Part shown: one piece after another, positions 15,321-24,110 of the stretch
How positions within the stretch are numbered: position 1 is the stretch's first letter
Layout of the letters: each line of letters opens with the position of its first letter
From: DASSBR01 sp035688265
GTDB lineage: Bacteria > Pseudomonadota > Gammaproteobacteria > Natronospirales > DASSBR01
Direction of reading: 5' to 3'
Assembly: GCA_035688265.1 (NCBI GenBank)
Contig: DASSNE010000018.1
Span: 1 to 28,582 of the forward strand
Length of the DNA: 28,582 nt
Notes under the pieces: model-generated
Told to the model about the DNA's origin: nothing
Seen by the model: only the letters and a program-made list of their open reading frames with translations
The model's database searches: none
Translations under genes and position numbers: made by a program

Positions 15321-17147
15321 CTAGTCCCTGTTCCACTCGTATTCTAACGTCAAATAAAGGCCACGGCCGGGCGAGCGAAACCCGGCGACGGTCTGGTAGC
15401 TGACGTTGAACAGGTTTTCGATCTTCGCGAGCAGCGCCCAGTGCGGCGCGAGCTGGAAGCGGCTGTCGAGATTAACGAGCACATAACCGGCGTCGGTCAC
15501 ATCCGTGTACGGCGAATCCTTGCGCGGCCCGACCGCCGCCACTTCCAGGCCGAGCGTGTGCGGTCCGAGCGCGTAGGCGAGGCGGGTGGTGAAGCTCTTG
15601 CGTGCACGGCGGGCGAGGTATTCGCCGCTCAAGCGGTCGCGCGGGTCGCTGAACTGCGCCGCCGCATGCCAGCGCCATGAACCTTCGACCAGGTCATAGC
15701 CGATGTCGAGGCCGCGAATCCGCGAGCGTGCGAGATTGACGTTGCGCCCCGGTTCGGGCCCCAGAAAGCCGTCCGGATCGACGAACACGATCAGGTTGTC
15801 GATGTCGTTGCGGTAAACGTCGAGCGTCAGACGCTGGTTGACACCGACTTGATGGCGCAGGCCGATCTCGACGTTGCGCGACGTTTCCGGGTCGAGGTTG
15901 GGATTGCCGCCGTAACCGAACCGCTCGACACTGCTTGGCGCGTGGAACGCGGTGCCGAAGCCGGCCGTCAGGCGCGTCGCCTCGGTGACCTGATAGCCGT
16001 AGTCGACATTGCCGGTCAGGTGATTGCCGAAGCGGTCGTCGCTGGTGTCGCGCGCGGCGAGCACGAAGCGCTGCCGCCCGAGCAGCGTGTCATCCTGAAA
16101 GTACAGCGCCCGCGCATTATGGCTTTCGTCGAAGCCCTGACCGAGACTGATCGCCGCCGTGCGCTCATGCTCGAAATGCGCGCCCGCGATCAGCCGGTTC
16201 CAGTCGCTGAGCGCGAAGTTGTTCTGCCAGTCGGCCGCGTTGCGCCGCGTGCGCTGAAAGTCGGTCGAATCGCTTTGCGCGATGTCGCCGTTGAAATGGC
16301 TGACTACGAGTTTCGAGCGCCAATTATGGTTTGGCGTCGTGGCCAGCGTTACGGCACTCAGCGCATCGTCGTAGCGCTCCGCGAGCGGCGACAGGTCGAA
16401 GTCGAGATACTCGGTGCGGCCGCGCGACTGCCAGTGACGCGCGCCGACGCTGACATTATCGCCGCGCCACTTGCCGTACAGATTCAACGTCGTGTTGTCG
16501 TGGCCGCGATCGAGGTTGCTGCCGACGTGCGGCGGAAAACCGTCGGTGGTACCGCGGCTGACACTGACTGCGCCTTCGAGCGCCGCGCCCGCGCCGCTGA
16601 CAGTCGCGGACGCCTTGCGGGTGCCGTAATGCCCGGCTTCCACGCGCGCATCGACGTGCAGTGCATGGTCCGGCCGCCGCGTTACGATGTTGATGACGCC
16701 GCCAATCGCGCCCGAGCCGTACAGGCTCGAGCGCGGCCCCTTGATGATCTCGATGCGCTCCACGTCGCTGATCGCGATATTCTGCAGCGCCGCGCCGCCG
16801 AGGGTGCCGGGATTGATCGGCACGCCGTCCAGCAGCACCAGCGTCTGGTCGCTGTTCGCGCCGCGAATGAATACCGAGGCCGGCTGGCCGGGCCCGCCGT
16901 TGCGCGCGACGTCGACGCCGGCGACAAACTGCAGCAGCGACGCCACGTCCTGCGCCTGGCTGCGCGCAACCGCGTCGCGGTCGATGACGATCACCGGCGC
17001 AACCGCCTGCTCGGCGCTCAACTGGATGCGGTTGGCGACGATGACCATCGGCGGCGCGATCTGGGGGGCAGGCTCGTTGCCGGCGTAAGCGGCGGCACTG
17101 AAAAAGACAAGCGCGGCCGCGCCGCAGCCCAACGGAAAGCTTTTCAT
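15321..17147 (-). CDS. btuB: TonB-dependent vitamin B12 receptor BtuB
   Basis: An outer-membrane TonB-dependent receptor of 608 residues, close to the usual BtuB length. Signal peptide: MKSFPLGCGAAALVFFSAAAYA. The plug domain shows the VIVIDRDAVARSQAQDVASL and GVDVARNGGPGQPASVFIRG segments, then VLLDGVPINPGT and VERIEIIKGPRSSLYGSGAI, all typical of BtuB. The beta-barrel ends with a C-terminal segment rich in alternating hydrophobics (LYLTLEYEWNRD). ATG 17147 was chosen because it starts the signal peptide and has GGGAG about 9 nt upstream; the frame extends further upstream but that region is riboswitch leader. A cobalamin riboswitch precedes it, so it should be repressed when B12 is plentiful. 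Confidence 0.95.
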   Translation of the reverse strand: MKSFPLGCGAAALVFFSAAAYAGNEPAPQIAPPMVIVANRIQLSAEQAVAPVIVIDRDAVARSQAQDVASLLQFVAGVDVARNGGPGQPASVFIRGANSDQTLVLLDGVPINPGTLGGAALQNIAISDVERIEIIKGPRSSLYGSGAIGGVINIVTRRPDHALHVDARVEAGHYGTRKASATVSGAGAALEGAVSVSRGTTDGFPPHVGSNLDRGHDNTTLNLYGKWRGDNVSVGARHWQSRGRTEYLDFDLSPLAERYDDALSAVTLATTPNHNWRSKLVVSHFNGDIAQSDSTDFQRTRRNAADWQNNFALSDWNRLIAGAHFEHERTAAISLGQGFDESHNARALYFQDDTLLGRQRFVLAARDTSDDRFGNHLTGNVDYGYQVTEATRLTAGFGTAFHAPSSVERFGYGGNPNLDPETSRNVEIGLRHQVGVNQRLTLDVYRNDIDNLIVFVDPDGFLGPEPGRNVNLARSRIRGLDIGYDLVEGSWRWHAAAQFSDPRDRLSGEYLARRARKSFTTRLAYALGPHTLGLEVAAVGPRKDSPYTDVTDAGYVLVNLDSRFQLAPHWALLAKIENLFNVSYQTVAGFRSPGRGLYLTLEYEWNRD

Positions 17148-17222
17148 GGATTCTTCTCCCGACGCCAGCGCTCCCGCAGGCGTATCGACGGTGACATTCA
17201 CCGGCATCGAGAGAATGGGGAA

Positions 17223-17238
17223 AGGGTATCGATACCCT
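17223..17238. repeat. 16-bp perfect palindrome in the btuB leader
   Basis: AGGGTATCGATACCCT reads the same on both strands. It lies between the riboswitch aptamer and the btuB start, in the expression-platform zone. As RNA it can form a self-complementary hairpin only with a strained loop, so it may act as a DNA operator or as part of the switch. The minus strand continues TTCCCC, which is not a convincing U-tract. Confidence 0.6.
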
Positions 17239-17259
17239 CGCATCGCCCTCCGCGATACC

Positions 17260-17440
17260 GGCGCCAACGCCTAGGTCGGTCTCCGGGCTCGCGAGCGAAC
17301 AATGTTCTGACCTGCCGTCTTCCCGCGAATTCGCAGTGACGTGGTGACAGGTTTTGACTCGCCTACCGTTGCGGGGGCAGCGCCGGAATTGCATCGAAAT
17401 GCGCACCGGCTTCCCAGGCGCCACGTGTCAATGGCGCCAC
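17260..17440 (-). promoter_or_regulatory. Cobalamin (AdoCbl) riboswitch upstream of btuB
   Basis: Read on the minus strand, the conserved cobalamin-aptamer blocks occur in the right order: GGGAAGCCGGTGC (17415-17403), CTGCCCCCGCAACGG (17380-17366), a B12-box-like GTCACTGCGAA (17340-17330), GGGAAG (17324-17319), then GCAGGTCAGAACATTG (17315-17300) and the closing CCCGGAGACC. GGCGCC copies at both edges (17434-17439 and 17260-17265) could form the outer P1 stem. It lies about 110 nt before btuB. The family binds adenosylcobalamin and shuts down B12 uptake genes; whether this one acts on transcription or translation is unclear. Confidence 0.95.
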
Positions 17441-17538
17441 CTTCGGCGCGACAATAATCGATGAAGCGTGCGGTTCAGTCAAGCATTGCGGCGCGCGTTT
17501 CGAGTATGCTTGACGACAGGTCAACAGGAAGAACGCCG

Positions 17539-18402
17539 ATGGCAGGGAAGCCGGACGACGAACCCACGCCCGAGGAAGAAGAAGCCGTCCTCGAACAGCA
17601 CGAGCACGAGGATGCCGAACGGCGCACGCCGCCGCGTGCCGCCGTGGTGTACGAGACGGTACGCCGCGAGGGCGAGCACGAGCTGGCGCGGCCGGCCGAT
17701 TCGCTGGCCTGGTCCGGGCTCGCGGCCGGCCTGTCAATGGGCTTTTCGTTTCTGACCGAAGCGCTGCTGAAGAGTTACCTGCCGCCCGGTCACTGGAACG
17801 CCATTATCGGCGATCTCGGCTACAGCGTCGGCTTCATGATCGTCATTCTCGGCCGCCAGCAGTTATTCACCGAGAACACGCTGACCCCGGTGCTGGAGTT
17901 GCTGCGCAGCCGCAGTCTGCACACGTTCGGGCTGGTCATGCGACTGTGGGGGATCGTACTGGTTACCAACACGCTCGGCGCGTTGTTTTTTGCGCTGCTG
18001 ATCGGCAAGACGTCGCTGCTGACGCCGGACATGCAGCTTGCGCTGGTGCACCTCAGCCACGGCGTTTTCAGAACGGATTTTCCAACGACGCTACTGCGCG
18101 GCGTGTTCGCCGGCTGGCTGATAGCCACCTTGATCTGGCTGATGCCGTTCGCCGAATCCGGGCGCGTGTTGGTCATCATCATCATTACCTACATCATCGC
18201 GCTGGGGGAGTTTTCGCACATCATTGCCGGTTCAGTGGATGCCTTCTATGCGGTGGTGACCGGTCACGCTTCCTGGCAGGCATTTTTCACGCGTTTCTAC
18301 ATACCCACGCTCATCGGCAATATCGCCGGCGGCGTCGCGCTGGTAGCGGCGGTGAATTACGCCCAGGTGGAATTCATACGCAAGGAAATTCGCGAGAAGT
18401 GA
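17539..18402 (+). CDS. Formate/nitrite transporter family (FNT) membrane protein, YfdC-like
   Basis: A 287-residue inner-membrane protein. An acidic cytoplasmic N-terminus of about 50 residues (TPEEEEAVLEQHEHEDAERR) is followed by six predicted membrane segments from about residue 60. FNT-like features include LAAGLSMGFSFLTEALL, GRQQLFTENTLTPVLELL and GEFSHIIAGSVDAFYAV. The long charged N-tail and these motifs resemble YfdC more than the formate channel FocA, so the transported solute is uncertain. ATG 17539 has AGGAA about 9 nt upstream; the frame extends to 17461, but without hydrophobic or conserved sequence. It is divergent from the btuB riboswitch and converges with the DUF5916 gene, with a 6-nt gap. 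Confidence 0.87.
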   Translation: MAGKPDDEPTPEEEEAVLEQHEHEDAERRTPPRAAVVYETVRREGEHELARPADSLAWSGLAAGLSMGFSFLTEALLKSYLPPGHWNAIIGDLGYSVGFMIVILGRQQLFTENTLTPVLELLRSRSLHTFGLVMRLWGIVLVTNTLGALFFALLIGKTSLLTPDMQLALVHLSHGVFRTDFPTTLLRGVFAGWLIATLIWLMPFAESGRVLVIIIITYIIALGEFSHIIAGSVDAFYAVVTGHASWQAFFTRFYIPTLIGNIAGGVALVAAVNYAQVEFIRKEIREK

Positions 18403-18408
18403 CCGCAT

Positions 18409-20670
18409 TCACAACTGGAAGTCGTAGCTCAGCTTGACGAAATAAGTACGCTGCTGTTGCAGCAAGCCGGCATCGCCGGTGCCGAGATATCCGTTCGCGA
18501 AGCCGACGAACAGCTTGGTCCAGGGCGTGAGTACGTAGCCGAACAGCCATTGCGTCGCCAGCGTGCGGGTATGAGCACCGATGTCCTGCGTGTAAAGCGC
18601 CGGATTGTGGCGAATGTTCTGCTCCTGGCCGATCGCGCGCACGAACATGCGCGAATTGAAATACCAGGCGATCCGCAGGTCGTACAGATCGGCCGTATAC
18701 AGCCGCCCCGCGGGCACATTCAGCCGCTCGAAATTGCCGACGAACTCGATCTTGAGGTGCCGGCCCGGCGCCAGCGTGAACGAAGGTTCGACCGACAGCA
18801 GCGCGCCCTTGCGCGCACCAATATAATCGACGCTGTCGCCCGCGGTCGTGTCCACTTCAAAGGCGAGCCACGAGACGGGCTGCGCGCTCGCATCCAGCTC
18901 GTACTGGTTGAGCGCAAAGGTGTGCCGGTTGAAATACTGGTCGTCGTGACGGGCGAAGAAGATGACGTGGCTCTGGCCGACGGCGTGGACGAAGGTATAC
19001 ACCTGCGCCTGCCGGTCGAGCACCGGTCCACCGTCCGCCGCGTGTACCCAGTCCCACGAGCCGCCGAAGCCGCCGTTGTTCCACCAGGCGGTATTTGAGT
19101 ACCAGTCGTATTCGAAATAGGGGCGAAACTCGCTGTAGCCGACTTGCGGCTGATAGCCGAGATCGGCGCGAAAGCCGGGATCGACCCGGCCCAGCGCCAC
19201 GCTCGCGACATAGTTGGTGCGCGTGCGGTGCAAGGTGACGGTCCAGCCGTTGCCGCTGACATCGCCGGGTGCGATGCCGAACGCCGATGCGACCTGGCCC
19301 GGATAGGTGGTGGTCGAATGCGCGGTCTGAATCGTCACCGAATCGCTCGGGTCAAGCTGGATGTTGCCGTCGAGCGCAAGCACCTGGTTGTCGTAGCCGG
19401 CACCGTGGCGGCCGGTCGCGAGGATACCGAGGGCCGAGTGCCCCGGAAAGTCGTAGCGGTAGCGCAGCAGTGCATCGCGCGTGCTGAAGTTGAACGACTT
19501 CAGCGATGAAGCCTGTTCGCCCGGCAGCAGGATGTTGGTAATCGAGTCGTCGGCGATGAGGGCACCGAGCGCGTGATTGCCGACCTGGCCGACCGCCTTC
19601 GACGCCCAGTGCGGATCGGCGATCTGGCGAGTGTCGACGAAGCGGTCGTCGCCGCCGCCGAACTCGCCGAAGTTGAAGCCCGGCGTGTTGAACACCCAGG
19701 TGCCTTCCTCGAAGAACGGCCGGTTCTCCGGGTAATAGATCGCGAAGCGCTGGTTCACCGTCGATTGCAGCACGTCCGGTGCGACCTGCGAAAAATTCGG
19801 ATTCAGCGTCGCCGACCATTCAAGATCCGGGCGGATCGCCCAGCGCGCGTCGAGCCCGCCGGACACCTGCGGATTGCCGGCTTCGAGGCCGGAGCCCGGC
19901 CCCGCGCGCGTGTCGGTGCGCGAGATAGTCGTCGCCGGAATAATCTGGAAGTTCGCCCCGTGCGACCGGATCGGCGTCGCTGTGCGAACGACTTGCGCCT
20001 GGCACAACGTGCAGTCCTTGCTGAAATTGTAGTTGAACCGTACCTGCGTGATCTGGTGGCGCACGCTGCGCGCCCAGTTGCGAAAGAACAGCATCCGCCA
20101 GGTTTGCGGCTTGGCAGTGTGCGGAAACTTGAGCGAGCTGAACGGAATTTCCATCGTCACGGTGTAACCGTCGGACGTCAGCTGCGCGTTGCAATACCAG
20201 ATCGCGTCGAAGGACGAGTATTCGTTGCCCTGCTGGCGAAACGAATCGAGTTCGATGCCGGCGGCACTGCAGAAGAATTCGTATCCCCATTGCGTGTCGT
20301 TGAACGGACTGAAGATGAAGCCGACGTAATCGTCGTTGTTGCTGAACTGGTCGTGACGGCGGTATTTCGCACGAATCGCGGTCGGGCGCGGATCGTGTGC
20401 GACGAAATGCAGCCACAAGGCCTTTTTCGTATAGCCGACCGCGACCGTCGTCGGTACCGGTGCAGGTTGATTGCGCCCCGGATCGATTTCGTTGTCGATC
20501 GAAAAATGCGCCCCGTGCCGCCATGCGGCGGTGCCGGGCTCACTGCTCGCGCCGATCCAGGCGCCGATATCCGGAATGGCGGGTTCGGTCGCAGGGCCCG
20601 CCAGGGCGGGCGCAACGCTCGCAACAAGCAGCACAACAGTCAGGGACGGGCGCAGGAACGACAGGGGCAT
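18409..20670 (-). CDS. DUF5916 outer-membrane-type protein with CBM9-like N-terminal domain
   Basis: A 753-residue exported protein. Signal peptide: residues 1-24 (LTVVLLVASVAPALA-GP). Residues about 45-210 resemble a family-9 carbohydrate-binding-like domain (ALWLHFVAHDPRPTAIRAKY, DDYVGFIFSPFNDTQWGYEF, MEIPFSSLKFP). The remainder is DUF5916, with its hallmark NPNFSQVAPDVLQSTVNQRF and YYPENRPFFEEG, and ends in alternating beta strands with a terminal aromatic-hydrophobic strand (YFVKLSYDFQL), as in outer-membrane barrels. The family is common in Xanthomonadales and Bacteroidetes and its function is not established; some members sit near peptide or carbohydrate metabolism. There is no obvious Shine-Dalgarno. 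A TTGACA lies about 30 nt upstream on the minus strand. It is divergent from the MHS transporter. Confidence 0.9.
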   Translation of the reverse strand: MPLSFLRPSLTVVLLVASVAPALAGPATEPAIPDIGAWIGASSEPGTAAWRHGAHFSIDNEIDPGRNQPAPVPTTVAVGYTKKALWLHFVAHDPRPTAIRAKYRRHDQFSNNDDYVGFIFSPFNDTQWGYEFFCSAAGIELDSFRQQGNEYSSFDAIWYCNAQLTSDGYTVTMEIPFSSLKFPHTAKPQTWRMLFFRNWARSVRHQITQVRFNYNFSKDCTLCQAQVVRTATPIRSHGANFQIIPATTISRTDTRAGPGSGLEAGNPQVSGGLDARWAIRPDLEWSATLNPNFSQVAPDVLQSTVNQRFAIYYPENRPFFEEGTWVFNTPGFNFGEFGGGDDRFVDTRQIADPHWASKAVGQVGNHALGALIADDSITNILLPGEQASSLKSFNFSTRDALLRYRYDFPGHSALGILATGRHGAGYDNQVLALDGNIQLDPSDSVTIQTAHSTTTYPGQVASAFGIAPGDVSGNGWTVTLHRTRTNYVASVALGRVDPGFRADLGYQPQVGYSEFRPYFEYDWYSNTAWWNNGGFGGSWDWVHAADGGPVLDRQAQVYTFVHAVGQSHVIFFARHDDQYFNRHTFALNQYELDASAQPVSWLAFEVDTTAGDSVDYIGARKGALLSVEPSFTLAPGRHLKIEFVGNFERLNVPAGRLYTADLYDLRIAWYFNSRMFVRAIGQEQNIRHNPALYTQDIGAHTRTLATQWLFGYVLTPWTKLFVGFANGYLGTGDAGLLQQQRTYFVKLSYDFQL

Positions 20671-20678
20671 CCGGATAC

Positions 20679-20707
20679 TTTTATTTGCGGGTTCAGGTTG
20701 TTGTCAA
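20679..20707 (-). promoter_or_regulatory. Candidate promoter for the DUF5916 gene
   Basis: On the minus strand a consensus TTGACA (20707-20702) is followed after 17 nt by ATAAAA (20684-20679), a weak -10. The implied start would fall within a few bases of the ATG at 20670, which has no Shine-Dalgarno, so a leaderless message is possible. Confidence 0.35.
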
Positions 20708-20811
20708 TGGGACAAACAAGGCGGCCGTTGGTTCGCATGCTCCGGCCGGGTCTGTTAGGGTTTCCCCTGTTTTGGCGCAGGCGCCGGTTGAGCGGCGCGA
20801 GCGGAGATTGA

Positions 20812-22194
20812 ATGTACATGACAGCCGAGAACAGATCCGAGCCATCCACCGCGGGTATTACGGTTCCCAAGCCCGTGTTGCATCGCGCGATCGCCGCGTC
20901 GGCGATGGGTAATGCTGTCGAATGGTTTGACTACGGCGCTTACGCCTACCTGACGACGCACATCGCCCGCGCGCTGTTTCCGGCCGGCACCAACGGCGTG
21001 TTCTGGACCCTGGCCGGATTTGCGATCTCGTTTTTGATCCGGCCGCTCGGCGGCTTGTTCTGGGGGCCGCTGGGCGACCGGATAGGCCGCAAACGTGTGC
21101 TGGCCATGACGATCATCATGATGGCCGCGTCGACGGCGCTGATTGCCTTTATTCCCAGCTACGACACCATCGGCATCTGGGCGCCTGTCATCCTCTATGC
21201 GCTGCGCATTCTGCAGGGTTTCTCGGCCGGCGGCGAATACGGCGGGGCCGCGACTTTCATGGCGGAATACGCGCCCAAGGACCGGCGCGGCATGTATGGC
21301 AGCTTCCTCGAAGTCGGCACCCTGACCGGCTTCACGGCCGCGGCCGCGATTGCGCTGCTGCTGCTCACCGTGCTCGGCGACAACGCGATGGCGGCCTGGG
21401 GCTGGCGCATTCCGTTCCTCGTGGCGATTCCGCTCGGCTACATCGGCCTGTATTTGCGCAGCCGCATGGAAGAGACGCCGGTCTTTAAGGAAATCGAAAA
21501 CGAATCGGAAGCGCGTGCGGACACCGCGGTCGACGTGTACAAAAAGCTGGCGACCACCTACGTCGGCGCGACCTTGACGCTGTTTGGCCTGGTCATCGCG
21601 CTGAATGTCGTCGACTACACGTTCCTCGCGTTTACGCCGACTTACTTGCAGGACGCGCTCGGCATGAGCGAAAGCCACGCGCTGATGGTGCCGCTGGTGG
21701 GACAGGTCGTGATGGCCATCCTGCTGCCGTTTTTCGGCCGGATTTCCGATACCGTCGGGCGCAAGCCGATGTGGCTGTTTTCCTGCATCGCGTTGATGCT
21801 GTTCGTGGTGCCGCTCTACGAGCTGATGGGCACGGGCCTGGCGGGCGCCATTATCGGCTTCACGATTATCGGCATTCTGTTTGCGCCGCAGTTGTCCACG
21901 ATCTCGGCGACTTTTCCGGCGATGTTTCCGACGATTGCGCGCTATGCCGGCGTCGCCATCGGCTACAACGTCTCCACGTCGCTGTTCGGCGGCACCGCGC
22001 CGGTTGTAACGCAGGCGCTCACCGAGAGCACCGGCAACAACCTGATGCCCGCGTACTATATGGCGGGCGCCTGCCTGGTCGGCGCGGTGGCGGCTTTCTT
22101 CCTGATCGAGACGAAGGGTATTTCGCTACGCGGAACCGAGATTCCGGGTACCGAGGCCGCCTTCGAACAGCAACGTGAGCTGGCGAAAGACTAG
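20812..22194 (+). CDS. proP: MFS transporter of the metabolite:H+ symporter (MHS) family, ProP-like
   Basis: A 460-residue inner-membrane transporter with about 12 membrane segments. The opening GNAVEWFDYGAYAYLTTHIA is the MHS/ProP signature, WGPLGDRIGRKRVLAM is MFS motif A after the second helix, and RILQGFSAGGEYGGAATFMA is the conserved fourth-helix motif. A second motif A-like loop (FGRISDTVGRKPMW) lies in the second half. ProP-type members import proline, glycine betaine or ectoine with protons for osmoprotection, but other MHS members carry organic acids, so the substrate is an inference. It lacks the C-terminal antiparallel coiled coil of E. coli ProP that tunes osmosensing. GGAGA about 7 nt before ATG 20812 supports the start. 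It converges with the aldo/keto reductase (3-nt gap). Confidence 0.87.
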   Translation: MYMTAENRSEPSTAGITVPKPVLHRAIAASAMGNAVEWFDYGAYAYLTTHIARALFPAGTNGVFWTLAGFAISFLIRPLGGLFWGPLGDRIGRKRVLAMTIIMMAASTALIAFIPSYDTIGIWAPVILYALRILQGFSAGGEYGGAATFMAEYAPKDRRGMYGSFLEVGTLTGFTAAAAIALLLLTVLGDNAMAAWGWRIPFLVAIPLGYIGLYLRSRMEETPVFKEIENESEARADTAVDVYKKLATTYVGATLTLFGLVIALNVVDYTFLAFTPTYLQDALGMSESHALMVPLVGQVVMAILLPFFGRISDTVGRKPMWLFSCIALMLFVVPLYELMGTGLAGAIIGFTIIGILFAPQLSTISATFPAMFPTIARYAGVAIGYNVSTSLFGGTAPVVTQALTESTGNNLMPAYYMAGACLVGAVAAFFLIETKGISLRGTEIPGTEAAFEQQRELAKD

Positions 22195-22197
22195 CTG

Positions 22198-23190
22198 TTA
22201 TACATTCACCGACTTCATCATCGCCTCCGGATAACGCAGCCCGGCGGCGGCGCCCTGCGGCGCGATCTCGTCGATCATGGCAAGATCGTCGTCGCTCAGC
22301 TTCACATCGATCGCGGCACAGTTCTCTTCCAGGTGCGCGCGTCGCGTCGTGCCCGGAATCGGCACAATGTCATCGCCCTGTGCCAGCACCCACGCAAGCG
22401 CCAGCTGCCCGGGCGTCACGCCCTTGTCGTTCGCCAACTGCTCGATGCGCTCGACCAGTTCGATGTTGCGTGCGAAGTTCTCACCCTGGAAACGCGGCGA
22501 GTTGCGGCGGTAATCGTCGGGCTCAAGATCCTCAAAGCGCTTGATGCGCCCCGACAGGAAACCGCGCCCGAGCGGGCTGTAAGCGACGAAGCCGACGCCG
22601 AGTTCGCGGCAGGTCGGCAGAATCTCGTCTTCCGGATCGCGGCTCCAGAGCGAATATTCCGTCTGCAGCGCGGTGATCGGATGCACGGCATGCGCGCGCC
22701 GTAACGTCTCCGGCGCAGCTTCCGACATCCCCAGGAACCGCACCTTGCCCTGTTCGACCAGCCGGCTCATCGCGCCGATGGTGTCCTCGATCGGCGTATT
22801 CGGATCGACGCGGTGCTGGTAATAAAGATCGATCGTCTCGATGCCAAGCCGCTTCAGGCTCGCCTCGCACGCCTCGCGCACGTACTCCGGCCGGCCGTTG
22901 ATGCCGCGCTTCGACGGATCGTTCGGATCGCGCACGTTGCCGAACTTCGTGGCGATGATGACGCCGTCGCGATAGTCCTTCAGCGCACGGCCGACGAGCT
23001 TTTCGTTGGTGTGCGGCCCGTACATGTCGGCGGTGTCGAAGAAGTTGACGCCGAGATCGATCGCCCGGTGAATCGTCGCGACCGATTCCGCATCATTGCG
23101 CGAACCGGGCGCATAAAACTCCGACATGCCCATGCAGCCGAGTCCGAGGGTGGAAACGTCGAGTTCCCCGCCGAGTCGTCGTGTGTCCAT
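22198..23190 (-). CDS. Aldo/keto reductase
   Basis: A 330-residue (beta/alpha)8-barrel NADPH-dependent oxidoreductase of the YakC/AKR13-like group. Visible motifs are LGLGCMGMSEFYAP, the catalytic Asp in FFDTADMYGPHTNE (with Tyr), the Lys in IIATKFGNVRDP, and His in LYYQHRVDPNTPIEDT. Also present are AYSPLGRGFLSGRI and the NADPH-site IPGTTRRAHLEEN near the C-terminus. It probably reduces aldehydes or ketones in the cytoplasm; the physiological substrate is unknown. A strong ribosome binding site, AGGAGGTC, precedes the ATG at 23190. The GspC-like gene lies 27 nt upstream on the same strand, so the two may be cotranscribed, although their GC content differs. Confidence 0.93.
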   Translation of the reverse strand: MDTRRLGGELDVSTLGLGCMGMSEFYAPGSRNDAESVATIHRAIDLGVNFFDTADMYGPHTNEKLVGRALKDYRDGVIIATKFGNVRDPNDPSKRGINGRPEYVREACEASLKRLGIETIDLYYQHRVDPNTPIEDTIGAMSRLVEQGKVRFLGMSEAAPETLRRAHAVHPITALQTEYSLWSRDPEDEILPTCRELGVGFVAYSPLGRGFLSGRIKRFEDLEPDDYRRNSPRFQGENFARNIELVERIEQLANDKGVTPGQLALAWVLAQGDDIVPIPGTTRRAHLEENCAAIDVKLSDDDLAMIDEIAPQGAAAGLRYPEAMMKSVNV

Positions 23191-23217
23191 ATTGACCTCC
23201 TGTTTATCCGTTCCTTG

Positions 23218-23922
23218 TCAGCTCCGGCCTCCGCCCAAGAGCTTCGCTCGCAGCGTCCGTAATCGCTTCAGTGTAGGTATGGTAGCCGGCGGCGCGGCAT
23301 TAGCCTTGGGCTGCACCGGGGCCGGCCCCGTAATCTGGACGGTTGAGATACCATTATCCGCCGCAAGTTCAAAATGTGGAGCATGTGTCAACAGATCTTT
23401 ATTGGGATGCCTCAGCAATACAGAGTATTGTCCACGAGATCCCTTTAAGATGACCTCGTTTGAGCGAATAGCCGAAACTAAGTCGCCGTTCGGAAGGGTT
23501 GCGCCAGAAGAATAGCTCTGTTGCCTGCCTTGTATCACAAAGATTGCCATCGACCGTTCCGTCGCGCTTCCCGAATAAATAATTCCTACCAGCTTAACCG
23601 GAGTGCTTGATTGTTCTTCCGGTTTCGTGGCCGGAGTTGGTTCTTGGGCAACCTTGCCGAACAGATGTTGCCCCGCGATTTTTCTTGCCAACGCTTCCGG
23701 ACTGAAGGCGTGCGGCGATGCTTTGGCGGTTGAGATGACGGGGGTCTTGACTGTAGGTCTCATTCTTATCGTGTGCAGCAGTCCCATGCCAGCATGTACG
23801 ATGAGCAAACAAAAGACGATACAAACCATGTAGCGTATACCGTCCGCAATTGCCCTGGCTTGGCAGAGACATCGCAGTTTTGCCCGAATACGTTGCCGAT
23901 ATGGGTAATCAAAGCGCCACAT
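23218..23922 (-). CDS. GspC-like (type II secretion protein N) orphan, without PDZ domain
   Basis: A bitopic inner-membrane protein of 234 residues. A basic cytoplasmic N-terminus is followed by one membrane segment (MVCIVFCLLIVHAGMGLL, residues about 32-50). A GspC homology-region fold follows: LARKIAGQHLFG, then STPVKLVGIIYSGSATERSM, then QSYSSGATLPNGDLVSAI and NEVILKGSRGQYSVLLRH. In the type II system this region contacts the secretin GspD. The C-terminus is Pro/Ala-rich and lacks the PDZ domain of full GspC, as in Xanthomonas XpsN-type proteins. ATG 23922 was preferred to a TTG at 23994; neither has a strong ribosome binding site. No other gsp gene is nearby. It is divergent from a giant secreted RHS protein and shares its lower GC content. 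Confidence 0.75.
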   Translation of the reverse strand: MWRFDYPYRQRIRAKLRCLCQARAIADGIRYMVCIVFCLLIVHAGMGLLHTIRMRPTVKTPVISTAKASPHAFSPEALARKIAGQHLFGKVAQEPTPATKPEEQSSTPVKLVGIIYSGSATERSMAIFVIQGRQQSYSSGATLPNGDLVSAIRSNEVILKGSRGQYSVLLRHPNKDLLTHAPHFELAADNGISTVQITGPAPVQPKANAAPPATIPTLKRLRTLRAKLLGGGRS

Positions 23923-24110
23923 AACCAAGAGTGTAGAAGATAAATAAGCATTTTGCGCTACTGAAGTGTTGATGCGCGCTCGTCGTGATGGCAAGCAATA
24001 TGAAGAGATCCGGCGCTCGACGATAGGATTTTAACTTTGCATTCAAAGGCTTGCGTTTATATCGGCTGCATTCGGTTGTAACTATGGATAGCTGGGGCGG
24101 TAACGCGAAC

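Noticed and set aside
15849..17339. 496-codon open frame on the + strand opposite btuB
   Set aside because: It is antisense to a clear BtuB with an intact signal peptide, plug and barrel, and also runs through the riboswitch. Its product is Arg/Ala-rich without motifs, as expected for a high-GC shadow frame.
19573..20811. 412-codon open frame on the + strand opposite the DUF5916 gene
   Set aside because: The sense protein has a signal peptide and the DUF5916 hallmark. The antisense product is Arg-rich low-complexity sequence.
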